Of a DNA stretch of 30,378 bases, positions 1 through 10,600 are shown piece by piece. The DNA is from Syncephalis plumigaleata. Lineage: Eukaryota > Zoopagomycota > Zoopagomycetes > Zoopagales > Piptocephalidaceae. Within the stretch, counting starts at the first letter, position 1. Every line of letters begins with the position of its first letter. The stretch covers positions 1 to 30,378 of the forward strand of contig JAIXMF010000152.1 in NCBI GenBank assembly GCA_025201365.1, in the 5' to 3' direction. The notes under the pieces were generated by a model. That model made no database searches. It worked only from the letters and a program-made list of their open reading frames with translations, and had not been told where the DNA came from. Position numbers and translations under genes: made by a program.

Positions 1-200
1 CCGCTATTACCGCTGTTGCCATTGCTATTACTGTTACCATTGTTGCCACTACCGTTGTTGCCACTGTTGCTACTACCGTTGTTGCCACTGTTGCCACTAC
101 CGTTGTTGCCACTGTTGCTACTACCGTTGTTGCCACTGTTGCCACTACCATTGTTGCCATTACCATTGCTATTATTGCTACCGCCATCGTTATTATTCTT
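1..200 (-). repeat. Trinucleotide-scale repeat encoding an Asn/Gly/Ser-rich tract
   Basis: On the plus strand, units built from ttgccact, gttgccac and taccgttg alternate through positions 1 to about 180. On the minus strand, in the frame of the gene above, they encode runs of Asn, Gly and Ser. This is a coding microsatellite-like tract and probably varies in length. It continues beyond the window. Confidence 0.75.
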
Positions 201-1397
201 ATTATCTACAGAAGATGGATTGGAAGAAGTGTTAAGGTCAGCCGGTGTTGATGGAGGTGAGGTATTAAGAGAAGGGGGAGAGGAGGAAGAGGAGGGGCTC
301 GATAATGGCGATTTATTAGGTATATCGTCTCTAAGCGGATTAATTAAAACATTTCGCGTAGGGATAGATGCGGGATTTGGCTCGAGCTTGTTTGCTGGTG
401 GACTACCAGACGCAGGTCGACCTGTGAATGGTGTCGCATTTTGATTGCCGTTGGAGTTGGGTGAATTTGGCGGGTGGATAATTCTGAATTTCGAATCATT
501 CTCTGAATTAGATGGACCGGCATTAGTGTTAGCAGGAGTGGCCTCTTGTCCGAAATTAGAGCCAGTTGATGGTGGATTCGACGGGGAAGATGAAACGGGT
601 TTATCTGCCGGGGAGTTCACCGGTAGTATGAGCGGTATTGGTCGTCCACCAGCGTTGTTTGAAGGGCTCGACTCAGTGCCGTCGGGCGTTGCACCATTCA
701 CCAAGTCAGAGCCATCGTCATTGGGTGAAGAGGCGGGTGACGGTGAATTAGAAACAGAAGGGGTGGACGAAGGCGTAACCGTGACAGCCAATGAGCTACT
801 AGTAGGGGTTGGATTTAACTTACCTATTGGCTGGTTCGAATAGGTAACATTGGATGATGTGTCATAATACTGAGGAGAGGAAGAGGATGAGGGATTAGGC
901 TTAATGGTGCTGTTGGTTGCCGGTGCCGTATGATTGCCATAATTGCTCGAGCAAGTCTTACGTGGTTTATGACAGTGCCTTTGAGACATTGCCTGTCGAA
1001 TGGCCCATTGTGCGCAACTGAAATCAGCGGCAGTATGAATGTGTAAATTCTGCACATAAGTGCCATTCCAATGCCAGCTCGTGGCACAATTATTGGATGC
1101 CTTTAGCGTGACGCACGTCTTTAGTGCACACTCAATGAACAAATCGTCGCATCGTTTCTTGCAGGCAAAACGACTACTATAGCATTCTTGATGCTCTTTA
1201 CTACATTGTAGATACTCTTTGGGCCATGAGCTTTTTAGAAGATAGCTAACGGGCACGGTAGTATTTGCAGGCAAGGCATGATCCAATGGACAGTTGGTGG
1301 GTGGACGGGCAGTGTTATTACACGATGCTGCCTGAGCATCATACGCAATTAGTCCTGAAGCGAGTAGGATCGCTGTCCATTTGAATGAACGCGGCAT
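1..1397 (-). CDS. Secreted Cys-rich protein with long Ser/Pro/Asn/Gly-rich tail (partial); possibly phospholipase A2-like
   Basis: An uninterrupted minus-strand frame runs from the ATG at 1397 off the left edge (about 465 codons seen, C-terminus missing). Residues 1-25 look like a signal peptide (MPRSFKWTAILLASGLIAYD, then AQAASC). Residues 26-160 form a Cys-rich domain containing C-x3-H-x2-C-Y followed by CKKRCDD-x-F-x2-C, a spacing that recalls group XII-type secreted phospholipase A2. The Asp normally following the catalytic His is replaced by Gln and I see no calcium loop, so activity is doubtful and the assignment is weak. The rest is Ser/Pro/Thr/Asn-rich and ends in an Asn-Gly-Ser repeat, typical of O-glycosylated cell-wall or surface proteins. 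A GGTAAGTT near 821-830 resembles a splice donor, but the frame stays open through it, so I read straight through. Family assignment is inference; the secreted Cys-rich character is seen directly. Confidence 0.7.
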   Translation of the reverse strand, partial: MPRSFKWTAILLASGLIAYDAQAASCNNTARPPTNCPLDHALPANTTVPVSYLLKSSWPKEYLQCSKEHQECYSSRFACKKRCDDLFIECALKTCVTLKASNNCATSWHWNGTYVQNLHIHTAADFSCAQWAIRQAMSQRHCHKPRKTCSSNYGNHTAPATNSTIKPNPSSSSSPQYYDTSSNVTYSNQPIGKLNPTPTSSSLAVTVTPSSTPSVSNSPSPASSPNDDGSDLVNGATPDGTESSPSNNAGGRPIPLILPVNSPADKPVSSSPSNPPSTGSNFGQEATPANTNAGPSNSENDSKFRIIHPPNSPNSNGNQNATPFTGRPASGSPPANKLEPNPASIPTRNVLINPLRDDIPNKSPLSSPSSSSSPPSLNTSPPSTPADLNTSSNPSSVDNKNNNDGGSNNSNGNGNNGSGNSGNNGSSNSGNNGSGNSGNNGSSNSGNNGSGNNGNSNSNGNSGNS

Positions 1398-2800
1398 CAG
1401 CGGTGTCCTTGAAGAGATATCGACACCTTAATTGAAGGAAAGGGCGGAGATGAGTATAAAGTTGATTTAGGTTACTGAACTGGAAAAGAAACAATGATGA
1501 CAATGATGATGATAATGATGATGATGATAAGGAAACAATCAATTTCACCAACGAACTACTAGTAAAGAAGAGGTTGCAAATGCACAAGCGATGGAGAATT
1601 GCCGATGAAATTGGGCTTGGAATGCTAACAGAATGCTATTTAAATAAAACTAAAAGTGTAACAAGTATTGCTGTTTCAGCTCAATAATGCTATCTCAGAA
1701 TGGGTGCAGTAGATTGACGCTATAGCTCGGGAGAACACAATGTCGTGTGGATGAAAGAACACACAGAAAGAGAGATAGAGAGATAGAGAGAGAGAAAGGC
1801 AGAATAGTTGAGGACGGATATAGGCAGCGTATTATAGCTACCGGTTTATTTAGTATGTCGCTAAATAAGTCAAAGGCCATTCAACATGACCGAACGCGTG
1901 TTCGGCCTTGACTATAGAAGAATTCGCTGATATATGGCGTAGGTAACACGAATGATGACAGCGAATGGGCCTTTGGCATGCAAGTTTCACCAAGCGTTGC
2001 GTGCATATTAACATAGCTTATTTTAGTATATCGGCGTCATATTCGGCCATGCTCCAACGGATGCACATGCCAATGGGAGATGCGAGCATGCTGTTGCTCG
2101 ATACCGCGACATTAAACGATGAACCTCTTACTTAATCTGCTTTGCATTACAAGTATGACAGGATACCTCAGTCAAATGTGTTGTACTACAACCTGTAAAT
2201 ACTATACCATGCCAATGCCACGATTCATTCCGTTATCTTTTGCATTTATAGTAAGGGAAAAGCACTTCATTTGTGTATTTAATAATTGCTAGTAATATTA
2301 TCAAGTTGCAGTTGTATAACATCCCGAATGTTTTCCACTTTTGCAATTTTGTTCATTACTCCATGTAAGCTTTAGTATAATGAGTAATATAAATAAAATC
2401 GATCAAATTTACATTGAGGAATAAATGACATTGTAAAAGTAGAAAACATTCCAGTAGTTGTGTAAGTCGGTTTATTTGTACTAGTATTATTGAGCAGTAA
2501 TACGATGTACTTAATATATAACATCGTTTATTTCAAAGCAGCTTCTTTACGAGTAGTAATGATTATAACACATTCTTTACATTAAACATCGCACGGTTAG
2601 AGGTCGTGATACTTTATTTATATAGCAATGAGTACTATAAACGGTTGACATGATTATTTTTTTGGTTTTTACGGGCTTTAACTACTACTCTATGAGGAGT
2701 AGGTCGAGTTTACAGTCGAGTTTGTAGTTGTGGTGGCGTTGTTGCTATTGCTGCTATATGGAACAGTAGTAGTTTCATAGGTAGTTGTTGTCGTGTAGGT
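1398..2800. other. Intergenic region between two minus-strand secreted-protein genes
   Basis: I see no supported gene here. It contains the 5' flank of the Cys-rich gene, with a GA-rich simple repeat near 1765-1797 and an ATG/ATA-rich run near 1495-1530. It also contains the 3' flank of the Tyr-Pro gene: read on the minus strand, an AATAAA polyadenylation-type hexamer lies at 2613-2618. The few short open frames are repetitive or lack coding character. Confidence 0.6.
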
Positions 2801-4111
2801 CTAATTGTCGCTGCTATTGTTATACGGGACGGGAACCGTGTATTCTGAGCTATAATCATAAGTTGAATTGTCGCTCTTATTATAACCATATGAGTATTTA
2901 TCCGTGCAGTTGATATACTTTGTGCCAGATCCATCAGTGCCATAGTAAGTATTGTTCACTGGAGTGCAGTGATTGCAGTTAACTTTGGTACCATTATTGA
3001 ATGTGTAGGTTTGATTAGCGTAGGAGGCGGGGACAATGTAGTAATGAGGGTATTTCTTGTACTTGGTGGGCTTGCCAGTGGATTTATATTTCGGCTTGTT
3101 CTTGCTGGGATAGGGAGCAGGCGGGTAAGGAGTACAAGTAGGTGCTGGGACTGGATAACCAGGTGCTGGGTAAGCAGGAACTGGATAAGCAGGAACTGGA
3201 TAAGCAGGAGCTGGGGTTGGATAAGCAGGAACTGGGTAATCAGGAGTTGGATAGGAAGGAGCTGGATATGACGGGGCTGGATAAGCAGGAACTGGGTAAG
3301 CAGGGACTGGATAATCAGGTGCTGGATAAGCCGGAGTTGGATAAGTCGGAGCTGGATAGGTAGAGGTTGAATATGAAGAAGGAGCGGGATACGGAGAGGT
3401 TGTATAAGTAGAGGTTGGATATGAAGAAGGAGCGGGATATGGAGAGGTTGTATAGGTAGAGGTTGGATATGAAGAAGGAGCGGGATATGGAGAGGTTGAA
3501 TAAGTAGAAGTTGTATAGGTAGAGGTTGAATATGGAGAGGTTGTATAAGTAGAAGTTGAATATGGAGAGGTTGTATAGGTAGAGGTTGAATATGGAGAGG
3601 TTGTATAGGTAGAAGTTGGATAATCAGGAGCTGGATAGGTAGAGGTTGAATATGGAGAGGTTGTATAGGTAGAAGTTGGATAATCAGGAGCTGGATAGGT
3701 AGAGGTTGAATATGGAGAGGTTGTATAGGTAGAAGTTGGATAATCAGGAGCTGGATATGGAGAGGTTGGATAAGTAGAAGTTGGATAATCAGGAGCTGGA
3801 TAGGTAGAGGTTGAATATGGAGAGGTTGTATAGGTAGAAGTTGGATAATCAGGAGCAGGATATGGAGAGGTTGGATAAGTAGAAGTTGGATAATCAGGAG
3901 CAGGATATGGAGAGGTTGGATAAGTAGAAGTTGGATAATCAGGAGCCGGATAAGCAGGGACTGGATAATCAGAAGCTGGTGCTTTCTTGTAGTCCGCCGG
4001 AGTATCGCTCGAATAAGTGTCTGCTGGCTTAGCTTCAGCTATAAAGTGGCCATTGTTTGTGGCGATAGCTAGAGAAGCCACAATCAAGGCGAGATATTTA
4101 AATGATTGCAT
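2801..4111 (-). CDS. Secreted Tyr-Pro-rich tandem-repeat protein, probably cell wall or adhesive
   Basis: The 436-codon frame starts at ATG 4111 and ends at TAG 2801. Residues 1-27 form a signal peptide (MQSFKYLALIVASLAIATNN and on). From about residue 45 to 320 the protein is an imperfect tandem array of five-residue cores such as YPAPD, YPTST, YTTSP, YPTSP and YPVPA, so that Tyr recurs nearly every fifth residue and is mostly followed by Pro or Thr. The array is followed by a Lys/Tyr-rich stretch (KNKPKYKSTGKPTKYKKYP) and a C-terminal domain with several Cys (VNCNHCTPV) and many N-glycosylation sequons (NQT, NGT, NCT, NKS, NST). No membrane segment or GPI signal is evident. The composition is like extensin or Tyr-rich structural and adhesive proteins, where Tyr can be cross-linked; that role is inference. 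I recognise no named family. Confidence 0.85.
   Translation of the reverse strand: MQSFKYLALIVASLAIATNNGHFIAEAKPADTYSSDTPADYKKAPASDYPVPAYPAPDYPTSTYPTSPYPAPDYPTSTYPTSPYPAPDYPTSTYTTSPYSTSTYPAPDYPTSTYPTSPYPAPDYPTSTYTTSPYSTSTYPAPDYPTSTYTTSPYSTSTYPAPDYPTSTYTTSPYSTSTYTTSPYSTSTYTTSPYSTSTYTTSTYSTSPYPAPSSYPTSTYTTSPYPAPSSYPTSTYTTSPYPAPSSYSTSTYPAPTYPTPAYPAPDYPVPAYPVPAYPAPSYPAPSYPTPDYPVPAYPTPAPAYPVPAYPVPAYPAPGYPVPAPTCTPYPPAPYPSKNKPKYKSTGKPTKYKKYPHYYIVPASYANQTYTFNNGTKVNCNHCTPVNNTYYGTDGSGTKYINCTDKYSYGYNKSDNSTYDYSSEYTVPVPYNNSSDN
3142..3990 (-). repeat. Coding tandem repeat (Tyr-Pro-x-x-x units)
   Basis: The plus strand shows units near 15 bp long, variants of ggataagcaggagctgg and ggttgtataggtagaagt, arranged in higher-order blocks of about 60 to 90 bp. 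Two blocks, near 3600-3730 and 3770-3960, are almost identical, which indicates recent expansion or contraction by unequal exchange. Confidence 0.85.
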
Positions 4112-4165
4112 TGTAAATGCTTAGACTTGCTACAAGGTGTTAGTAAACAAGTATGTGCGTGCAAG

Positions 4166-4174
4166 TATATATAT
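4166..4174 (-). promoter_or_regulatory. TATA-like element of the Tyr-Pro repeat gene
   Basis: An alternating TATATATAT run lies about 55 bp upstream of the ATG at 4111 on the minus strand. Position and sequence fit a core promoter TATA element, but dinucleotide runs are common in this AT-rich DNA. Confidence 0.4.
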
Positions 4175-5753
4175 GTGTGTGATATATTGCCACTAATGCA
4201 AGATCGATAGGTATAATCTTATGGTACTTGCTTCTGGAATGATGATAATGCAAAGAATGCTAAGGATAACAACTAGATGTTAATCCTGTTCAAAGGTTAG
4301 AAAGAATGCAAAGAAGATGTGATGATGTAGTAAGAGGAAAATACGCCGTATACTGACCTAGTTTTTATATCGGATTTGCACTGCTACAAAGATCATTAGT
4401 AATATGGTATACCAACTATAATTCTCCTAATCCCTGTACTAATAATAACCAGTCTATCATCTTTGTCCCAGGGAAAGAAATAAAATTGTATGGGCAATGC
4501 TTACTTAACAGGGAAATTAATTACACAATAACAATAGTTGTAGTGCAAGGCGGACATGCATGGTGTACGTAACACTGCTTAGTTGTATTCTTCCGCTTGT
4601 TTACCGTTACCTAACTAGCAGTATGAATGAGCGTCATCAGTGTACTACTGGTGTAAGGGAAACCTTAAAAATAGATGTGAGTGTACAATAATAGACCTAC
4701 TTATCGATCCTTATCATCGCCAATGATTATGGTGACATCGGCTCATGGCCAAGAGCACCTACAGAATTCGATAGAAATGTGTACGCTTCTATTTCTAGTT
4801 CATATCAATCTATCAATATTAATGTGTGCGTGTGCACGTATCAGTCCAGCCAAACGTTCATCTAGATATTTTTACGATCTACAAAGTAAAGGCATGACGA
4901 TATGTACTTTCTCGATAATTATTATACGTAATCACGGTCAAATAGATGTACAATAACAACAGCGGTAACAATCGCCGTGCCATGTAATGTAACAAACTTG
5001 ATTGCTACAAGGAGAGCAATCAATATCATGGCATCTCCACATTTCTTTCATCCATACATACAAACATACAAACATACAAACATGCGATACTATCATGAGT
5101 CAAAGTATTCAGCATGAGTGCTATCACATCATTCTATGTATTGCGTATAGTTGTAGAGAGTGAACGAGTGCGAGATAGGACAATGTAAACAGCAAAGTCC
5201 TATTGTTTTGTATTGTTCGATAAACTGGGATTGTTGTGTTGCCTGGTGTAGTACGTGCCTATCACATCAACGATACTATTATCGTCGCGTCTAATAATAA
5301 CATCTACTGCTACTCCTCCTGTTAATAACAGTAACCGTTGCTATCAGAATATGCACTAATATTCTCTTTGGCCACTGATAATGACTGACGATAAAGATAG
5401 CGTCTAGTTCAAATAGAGTCGAGTATTTGCACGTGCTCCATTGTGTGCGTGTGTTGTGACTGATGTGTGCATGCTGGATCATTGAAGGTTAACTCCGCTC
5501 TCTTCACATATGGTAGCAACCTTGTGGTGCTATAGCGTGGAAATAATATAGATATCTACATGTTGTATGATCATTTGATTAATCATGTGTGGATCTTAAC
5601 AGCAATAGTAGTAGTAGCAGCAATAGGAGTAGTAGTAAGAGGAGCACACCATATGCATGCATGCATGTGTGCGTGTATGTGCGTGATGAGGCATCATGAC
5701 AGGCAAGTATCAGAAGCGTGCGTAATCCCTAATCATCCACATGACAGAGATGG
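4175..5753. other. Intergenic region left of the retrotransposon
   Basis: No gene is supported. Simple repeats include an (ACAAACAT)-type run near 5053-5086, a CATGCATG/GTGTGCG run near 5650-5690 and short GTA runs near 5600-5640. Short open frames here, such as one at 4681-4956, show no recognisable domain, start context or splice structure. Confidence 0.55.
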
Positions 5754-5928
5754 TGTCACGGCCCTATCTGGTAGGGGGCACGATAGGGGCCGGACAAGGG
5801 ATTCCAGAAGGTGACGTGCAGCAACCTCAGTTAGCTGCAGTGGCTCACGGTTGGAATGTATAGACAAATAAAACACTTTAACACGATTAATACTTGTAAG
5901 ACGCTTCGAGTACAGTAGTGTAGAGATA

Positions 5929-6668
5929 CAGTGAGCGAAAGAATTGTTCACGTGTTTTGTACTTTCCCACTTTTCTAATCACCACATAATCAGTATGCAA
6001 TGTATTTCTCTATTCTTTCACAAGTAAATAAAGGTATTTATTCTCTTTCTAACGATATAAATTAATCATATATTTAATTATAAAATGCTTGAGATATTAG
6101 TGTTGAAAGTCACGTGGTGCACGTGAACAGTTTTTTCCATTACTAATAAAATTAATATTCTTGAGCAATAATCAATTTTTATTCAATTTAAATGTAATAA
6201 AATGTTTATATATGAGTAAATACGAGCTGTCGTGCATCGTACGAGCAATAAATAATTATAAAGCAAGTTGATGTGGTTGAGCAATATGGCTATAATTGCT
6301 CATTTTAATGTATAGTAAAAATGTTACTACAGTATGCTTTATTCACTTCCAATTGCCGTGCAAATGCTTATTAAAGCGCTTTTAAGCAATGGTAGCCTCC
6401 CTAGAACCACTGCGGGCAAGTTAGCTATGGTTAAAGATATGATTACATTGAACAATCACGCATGCAGTTGCTGGAATAGCGTTCACGTTACTACAATTTC
6501 GCTTATTACTCAGTGTACATTCGACCGATCCTACTTAAATTGCAGGTTATGATAAAGCACGTCTTCGCGCAGATAATGATATAAAATAATGCTATGTCGA
6601 TGGGAAAAGTGTCTAGTTGCCATCCTACAAAGATGATGTCACATTAATGTCACTGAATAGCGTAAATT
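5929..6668 (+). repeat. Left 740-bp inverted arm
   Basis: The arm matches the reverse complement of 6818-7557 nearly perfectly. It holds a 72-codon open frame at 6334-6552 which recurs identically in the other arm; it has no recognisable domain and is probably not a gene. Confidence 0.92.
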
Positions 6669-6817
6669 TTAATTTTAATTTTTTGTAATAAATTTATTAA
6701 TTAATGCCAAAAATAATAGTAAAAAATAGCGCAGAGCACGTTAATAAAGCATAATAAACAATAACAATAGCAGTTAATAAAGTGTTAAAGAATTTATTAA
6801 AAGATCTAATAAGAATT

Positions 6818-7557
6818 AATTTACGCTATTCAGTGACATTAATGTGACATCATCTTTGTAGGATGGCAACTAGACACTTTTCCCATCGACATAGCATTAT
6901 TTTATATCATTATCTGCGCGAAGACGTGCTTTATCATAACCTGCAATTTAAGTAGGATCGGTCGAATGTACACTGAGTAATAAGCGAAATTGTAGTAACG
7001 TGAACGCTATTCCAGCAACTGCATGCGTGATTGTTCAATGTAATCATATCTTTAACCATAGCTAACTTGCCCGCAGTGGTTCTAGGGAGGCTACCATTGC
7101 TTAAAAGCGCTTTAATAAGCATTTGCACGGCAATTGGAAGTGAATAAAGCATACTGTAGTAACATTTTTACTATACATTAAAATGAGCAATTATAGCCAT
7201 ATTGCTCAACTACATCAACTTGCTTTATAATTATTTATTGCTCGTACGATGCACGACAGCTCGTATTTACTCATATATAAACATTTTATTACATTTAAAT
7301 TGAATAAAAATTGATTATTGCTCAAGAATATTAATTTTATTAGTAATGGAAAAAATTGTTCACGTGCACCACGTGACTTTCAACACTAATATCTCAAGCA
7401 TTTTATAATTAAATATATGATTAATTTATATCGTTAGAAAGAGAATAAATACCTTTATTTACTTGTGAAAGAATAGAGAAATACATTGCATACTGATTAT
7501 GTGGTGATTAGAAAAGTGGGAAAGTACAAAACACGTGAACAATTCTTTCGCTCACTG
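6818..7557 (-). repeat. Right 740-bp inverted arm
   Basis: Reverse complement of the left arm, same length, separated from it by the AT-rich spacer 6669-6817. Near-identity of such long arms implies recent formation or ongoing arm-to-arm gene conversion. Confidence 0.92.
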
Positions 7558-7640
7558 TAAAAGATAGAATTTGTTCGTCTTTATTAAAATTTGCTTTTGC
7601 GTTTGCTTTTTCTTCTCTCGACGCTGAACGTGCAGCTATC

Positions 7641-10600
7641 CTATTCTGGACCGCTAAGCCACGAGGTCAAGATATGGCGCCACATCACTCCCTCTTCGAG
7701 TGTTGAGCGTCCCGCCAACATACTAGGTTGGTCTTCGCTAGATAATAATAAAGTGTTAGTTAATGATAATACTGAAACTGGCTCATTGGCCGTGGGGGAT
7801 AATAATAAATGTTGTGGACGAGAGTGTAAAGGAATAATTCGATCAGCGTGTGCGGGGAATGTCCTTTTTGTGTCGAGATCACATAGTCTGTAATTGACAG
7901 CTGACGTCTGCTCTACGACTCGGAAGGGTCCACGTATACGTTCCTTCATCTTCTTTAATTTGGATCCTTTCAACAGCGTTTCTTCTAACCATACCAAATC
8001 ACCCTCATTGAATGCTTCTCTTCTTCTTCCTTTGTTATAACGTGCTGATTGACGGCGTTGGGCGGCTTCGATCATGAGGCGAGCTCGTTCTCGTACATCA
8101 TTCAACCGTAATTGTAAATCCTTCACGTACTCTTCGTATTCTTCAGTTCGCTTATTGAATCGTGCTTTTGTCGCGGGCATGTTGTTAACAGCGACTTCTA
8201 ATGGTTGAGTGGCTTCGCGGCCGTAGAGTAGGTTGAAGGGCGTCTGACCAGCAGACGATTGCGGTGTAGTGCGATAGGCGAACAACAGTAAAGGTAAGTA
8301 CTTGTCCCAGTCGGTTTCGAAGTCGTTAGTGAACTTGGCAATCATTGAAGCTAGCGTATGATTGAAACGTTCAACGAGACCGTCAGTTTGTGGACGTCGT
8401 GCTGATGTAATTCGCTGACGAATGCCTAGGCGGCGCGCGATTCCTGCTGTGAGACCAGACGTGAAGTTGGTACCTCCGTCTGTGAGGAGTACACGGGGCA
8501 TTCCATGTCGAGCGATAATGTTATTCATAAGGAACTTGACGGTAGTCTCGGCTGTAGCGTCCGGTATCGCAGCAGCTTCGATCCATCGAGTTGTGTAATC
8601 GCAACATACGGCAACATACTTATTACCATACTCTGACTCAGTAAACGGTCCCATTAGGTCGATAGCGATAAAGTCGAACGGCTTCTCGGGTACCGGCAGA
8701 GACTGTAGCAAGCCAGAACGCTGTGTGATGCGTCGTTGCTTCTGGCATCTCACACAAGTTGCTACATAATCTCTAACGTCACTATGTAAGTTCGACCACC
8801 AGTACTTTTGTCGAATTCGTTTATATGTGCGATATCTACCGAGATGGCCGGATAATTCTTGATCATGATTATGATATAGAACAACGGGTTGGAACTGTTT
8901 CGGTACTACGTCCAATAGTACTTCTTGATCTTCTTCCATCTTTCGGCGCATCAATCGACCGTCGACGAGGCGATAACTTCGAGCGCGTTTCTTGATCGAA
9001 CGTCGTGTAGGTTCGTTCATCGTGATAAGATGATCGTTACCTTTCAACAAATATCCGTAGATGTCACAAGTGGCGTTCTCACTGCGTTGTGCCTGGAGCC
9101 ATTCGTCTGCCGTAGGTAATAATGGTACAGCGGCCGTGGACATGATTTCGACAGCTTTATCTTCTTCGGCTTGAGCGACTAGTTCCGGCCATGGCAAGGG
9201 ATCTCGCGACAAGGCATCGGCGTTGGAGTTGGCAGTGCCTCGACGGTACTCGATAGTGGGGCAATACTCTTGTAATCGCAGCACCCACCTACCTAGTCTA
9301 CCGGTTGGATTTGGACGAGACATTAACCAGCGTAAGGCGGAGTGATCGGTAACGACAGTGAATTCACCACCGTAAATGTATGGTCGAAATTTATCGATGG
9401 CCCACACGATCGCTAAACATTCACCTTCCGTGGCTGAGTAGTTGCGTTCAGCTTGGTTGAGAGCACAGCTGGCGTATGCGATAGGCTTCCATTGGTCGTT
9501 CACGAGTTGAGAAATGACGGCACCAATACCAGTAGAAGAGGCATCGGTCTCAATTCGGAAAGGCTTGGAAAGATCGGGGTAAGTGAGAACAACATCATCG
9601 GTAAGGGCTTGACGTAACTGATCGAAGGCAGCTTGCTGGGCATCGGTCCAGGTAAATGGCGTGTTCTTCTTGGTGAGACGATGTAGCGGTTCAGCTTTCT
9701 CAGAGAAATTAGGAATGAACCGTCTATAATAGGAAGCAAGACCTAAGAAGCTTTTACATCCACGGACATCTACAGGAAGAGGAAATTGATGAACAGCGGC
9801 GATTTTGTTGGGATCCGGTTTAACACCGTTGGCAGTGACCAAATGACCAAGGTAAGCAATCTCTTGATGACCGAAGTGACACTTGCTCTTCTTTAGTCGT
9901 AGGCCAGCCGTACGTAAGCGTTGAAAGACTTCTCGTAGACGTTCTAGATGTTCCTCGAACGTCCGTCCATAAACGATAATATCGTCCAGGTACACGATGC
10001 AGGTACGCCATTTCAATCCAGCCAATACTTCGTTCATAAGACGTTGGAACGTAGCTGGTGCATTGCAAAGTCCAAAAGGCATGACTTTGAATTGATATAG
10101 ACCATCGTGTGTAATAAAAGCAGTCTTTTCTCTATCTTTAACGTTCATTTTGACTTGCCAATAACCTGAAGCTAAATCTAACGTAGTAAACCAACGAGCG
10201 CCAGACAGCATGTCCAAGGCGTCATCTACTCGCGTAGTAGGATAAGAATCCTTCTTGGTTACTTCGTTAAGCCTACGGTAATCTACACAAAATCGTGCGC
10301 CTCCATCCTTCTTACCAACAAGAACAACAGGGGAAGACCAAGGGCTGAAAGAGCGTTCAATGATTCCGTTTTTGAGCATATCATTAACAGAATTGGTGAT
10401 AATCTCGCGTTGACGATGAGCTACGCGATATGGCGGTGAGTTGATGGGTCTACTGTCGCCAGTATTAATGAAGTGTTGTATACTAGTAGTTGCACCAGGA
10501 TTATTAGGATTATCTGCAAATAGATCCGTAAATTCCCGTAGCAACTTGTCGAGAAGGTACTTGCGTTCCGATTCGACCAGTTCAACATGTGGAGACTGAG

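Larger units (their letters stand above)
5929..7557. mobile_element. Palindromic non-autonomous Tc1/mariner-like element (foldback/MITE-type)
   Basis: This 1,629-bp insert begins CAGTGAGCGAAAG and ends with the inverse, flanked by a TA duplication. That terminus and target are typical of the Tc1/mariner superfamily. It consists of two inverted arms of 740 bp each, 5929-6668 and 6818-7557, around a 149-bp AT-rich loop. By eye the arms differ at only a few positions; I noted single G/A differences near 6128 and 6270. It encodes no recognisable transposase, so it would depend on one supplied in trans. Each arm has CACGTG-containing motifs at its end and about 190 bp inside, possible transposase binding sites. 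It inserted into an already identical LTR, so it is younger than the retrotransposon. Confidence 0.88.
5754..7684 (-). repeat. 3' LTR, split in two by a nested insertion
   Basis: The LTR parts are 5754-5928 (175 bp) and 7560-7684 (125 bp), which together match the 300-bp LTR at 12848-13147. The break is at a TA dinucleotide, duplicated at 5927-5928 and 7558-7559. A purine-rich stretch on the minus strand, GAAGAGGGAGTGA at 7685-7697, lies just upstream and is the likely polypurine tract. Confidence 0.93.

Noticed and set aside
16-1087. Plus-strand open frames rich in Leu/Pro and Gly/Glu
   Set aside because: They are shadows of the minus-strand Asn/Gly/Ser-rich gene, which has a signal peptide and a Cys-rich domain.
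4681-5814. Several plus- and minus-strand open frames of 60-90 codons
   Set aside because: No domain, no repeat-independent composition, and no splice structure around them; consistent with chance in AT-rich intergenic DNA.
6334-7152. Identical 72-codon open frames in both arms of the palindrome
   Set aside because: They are the same DNA in inverted copies, have no recognisable domain and only appear duplicated because the arms are. I do not call a gene.
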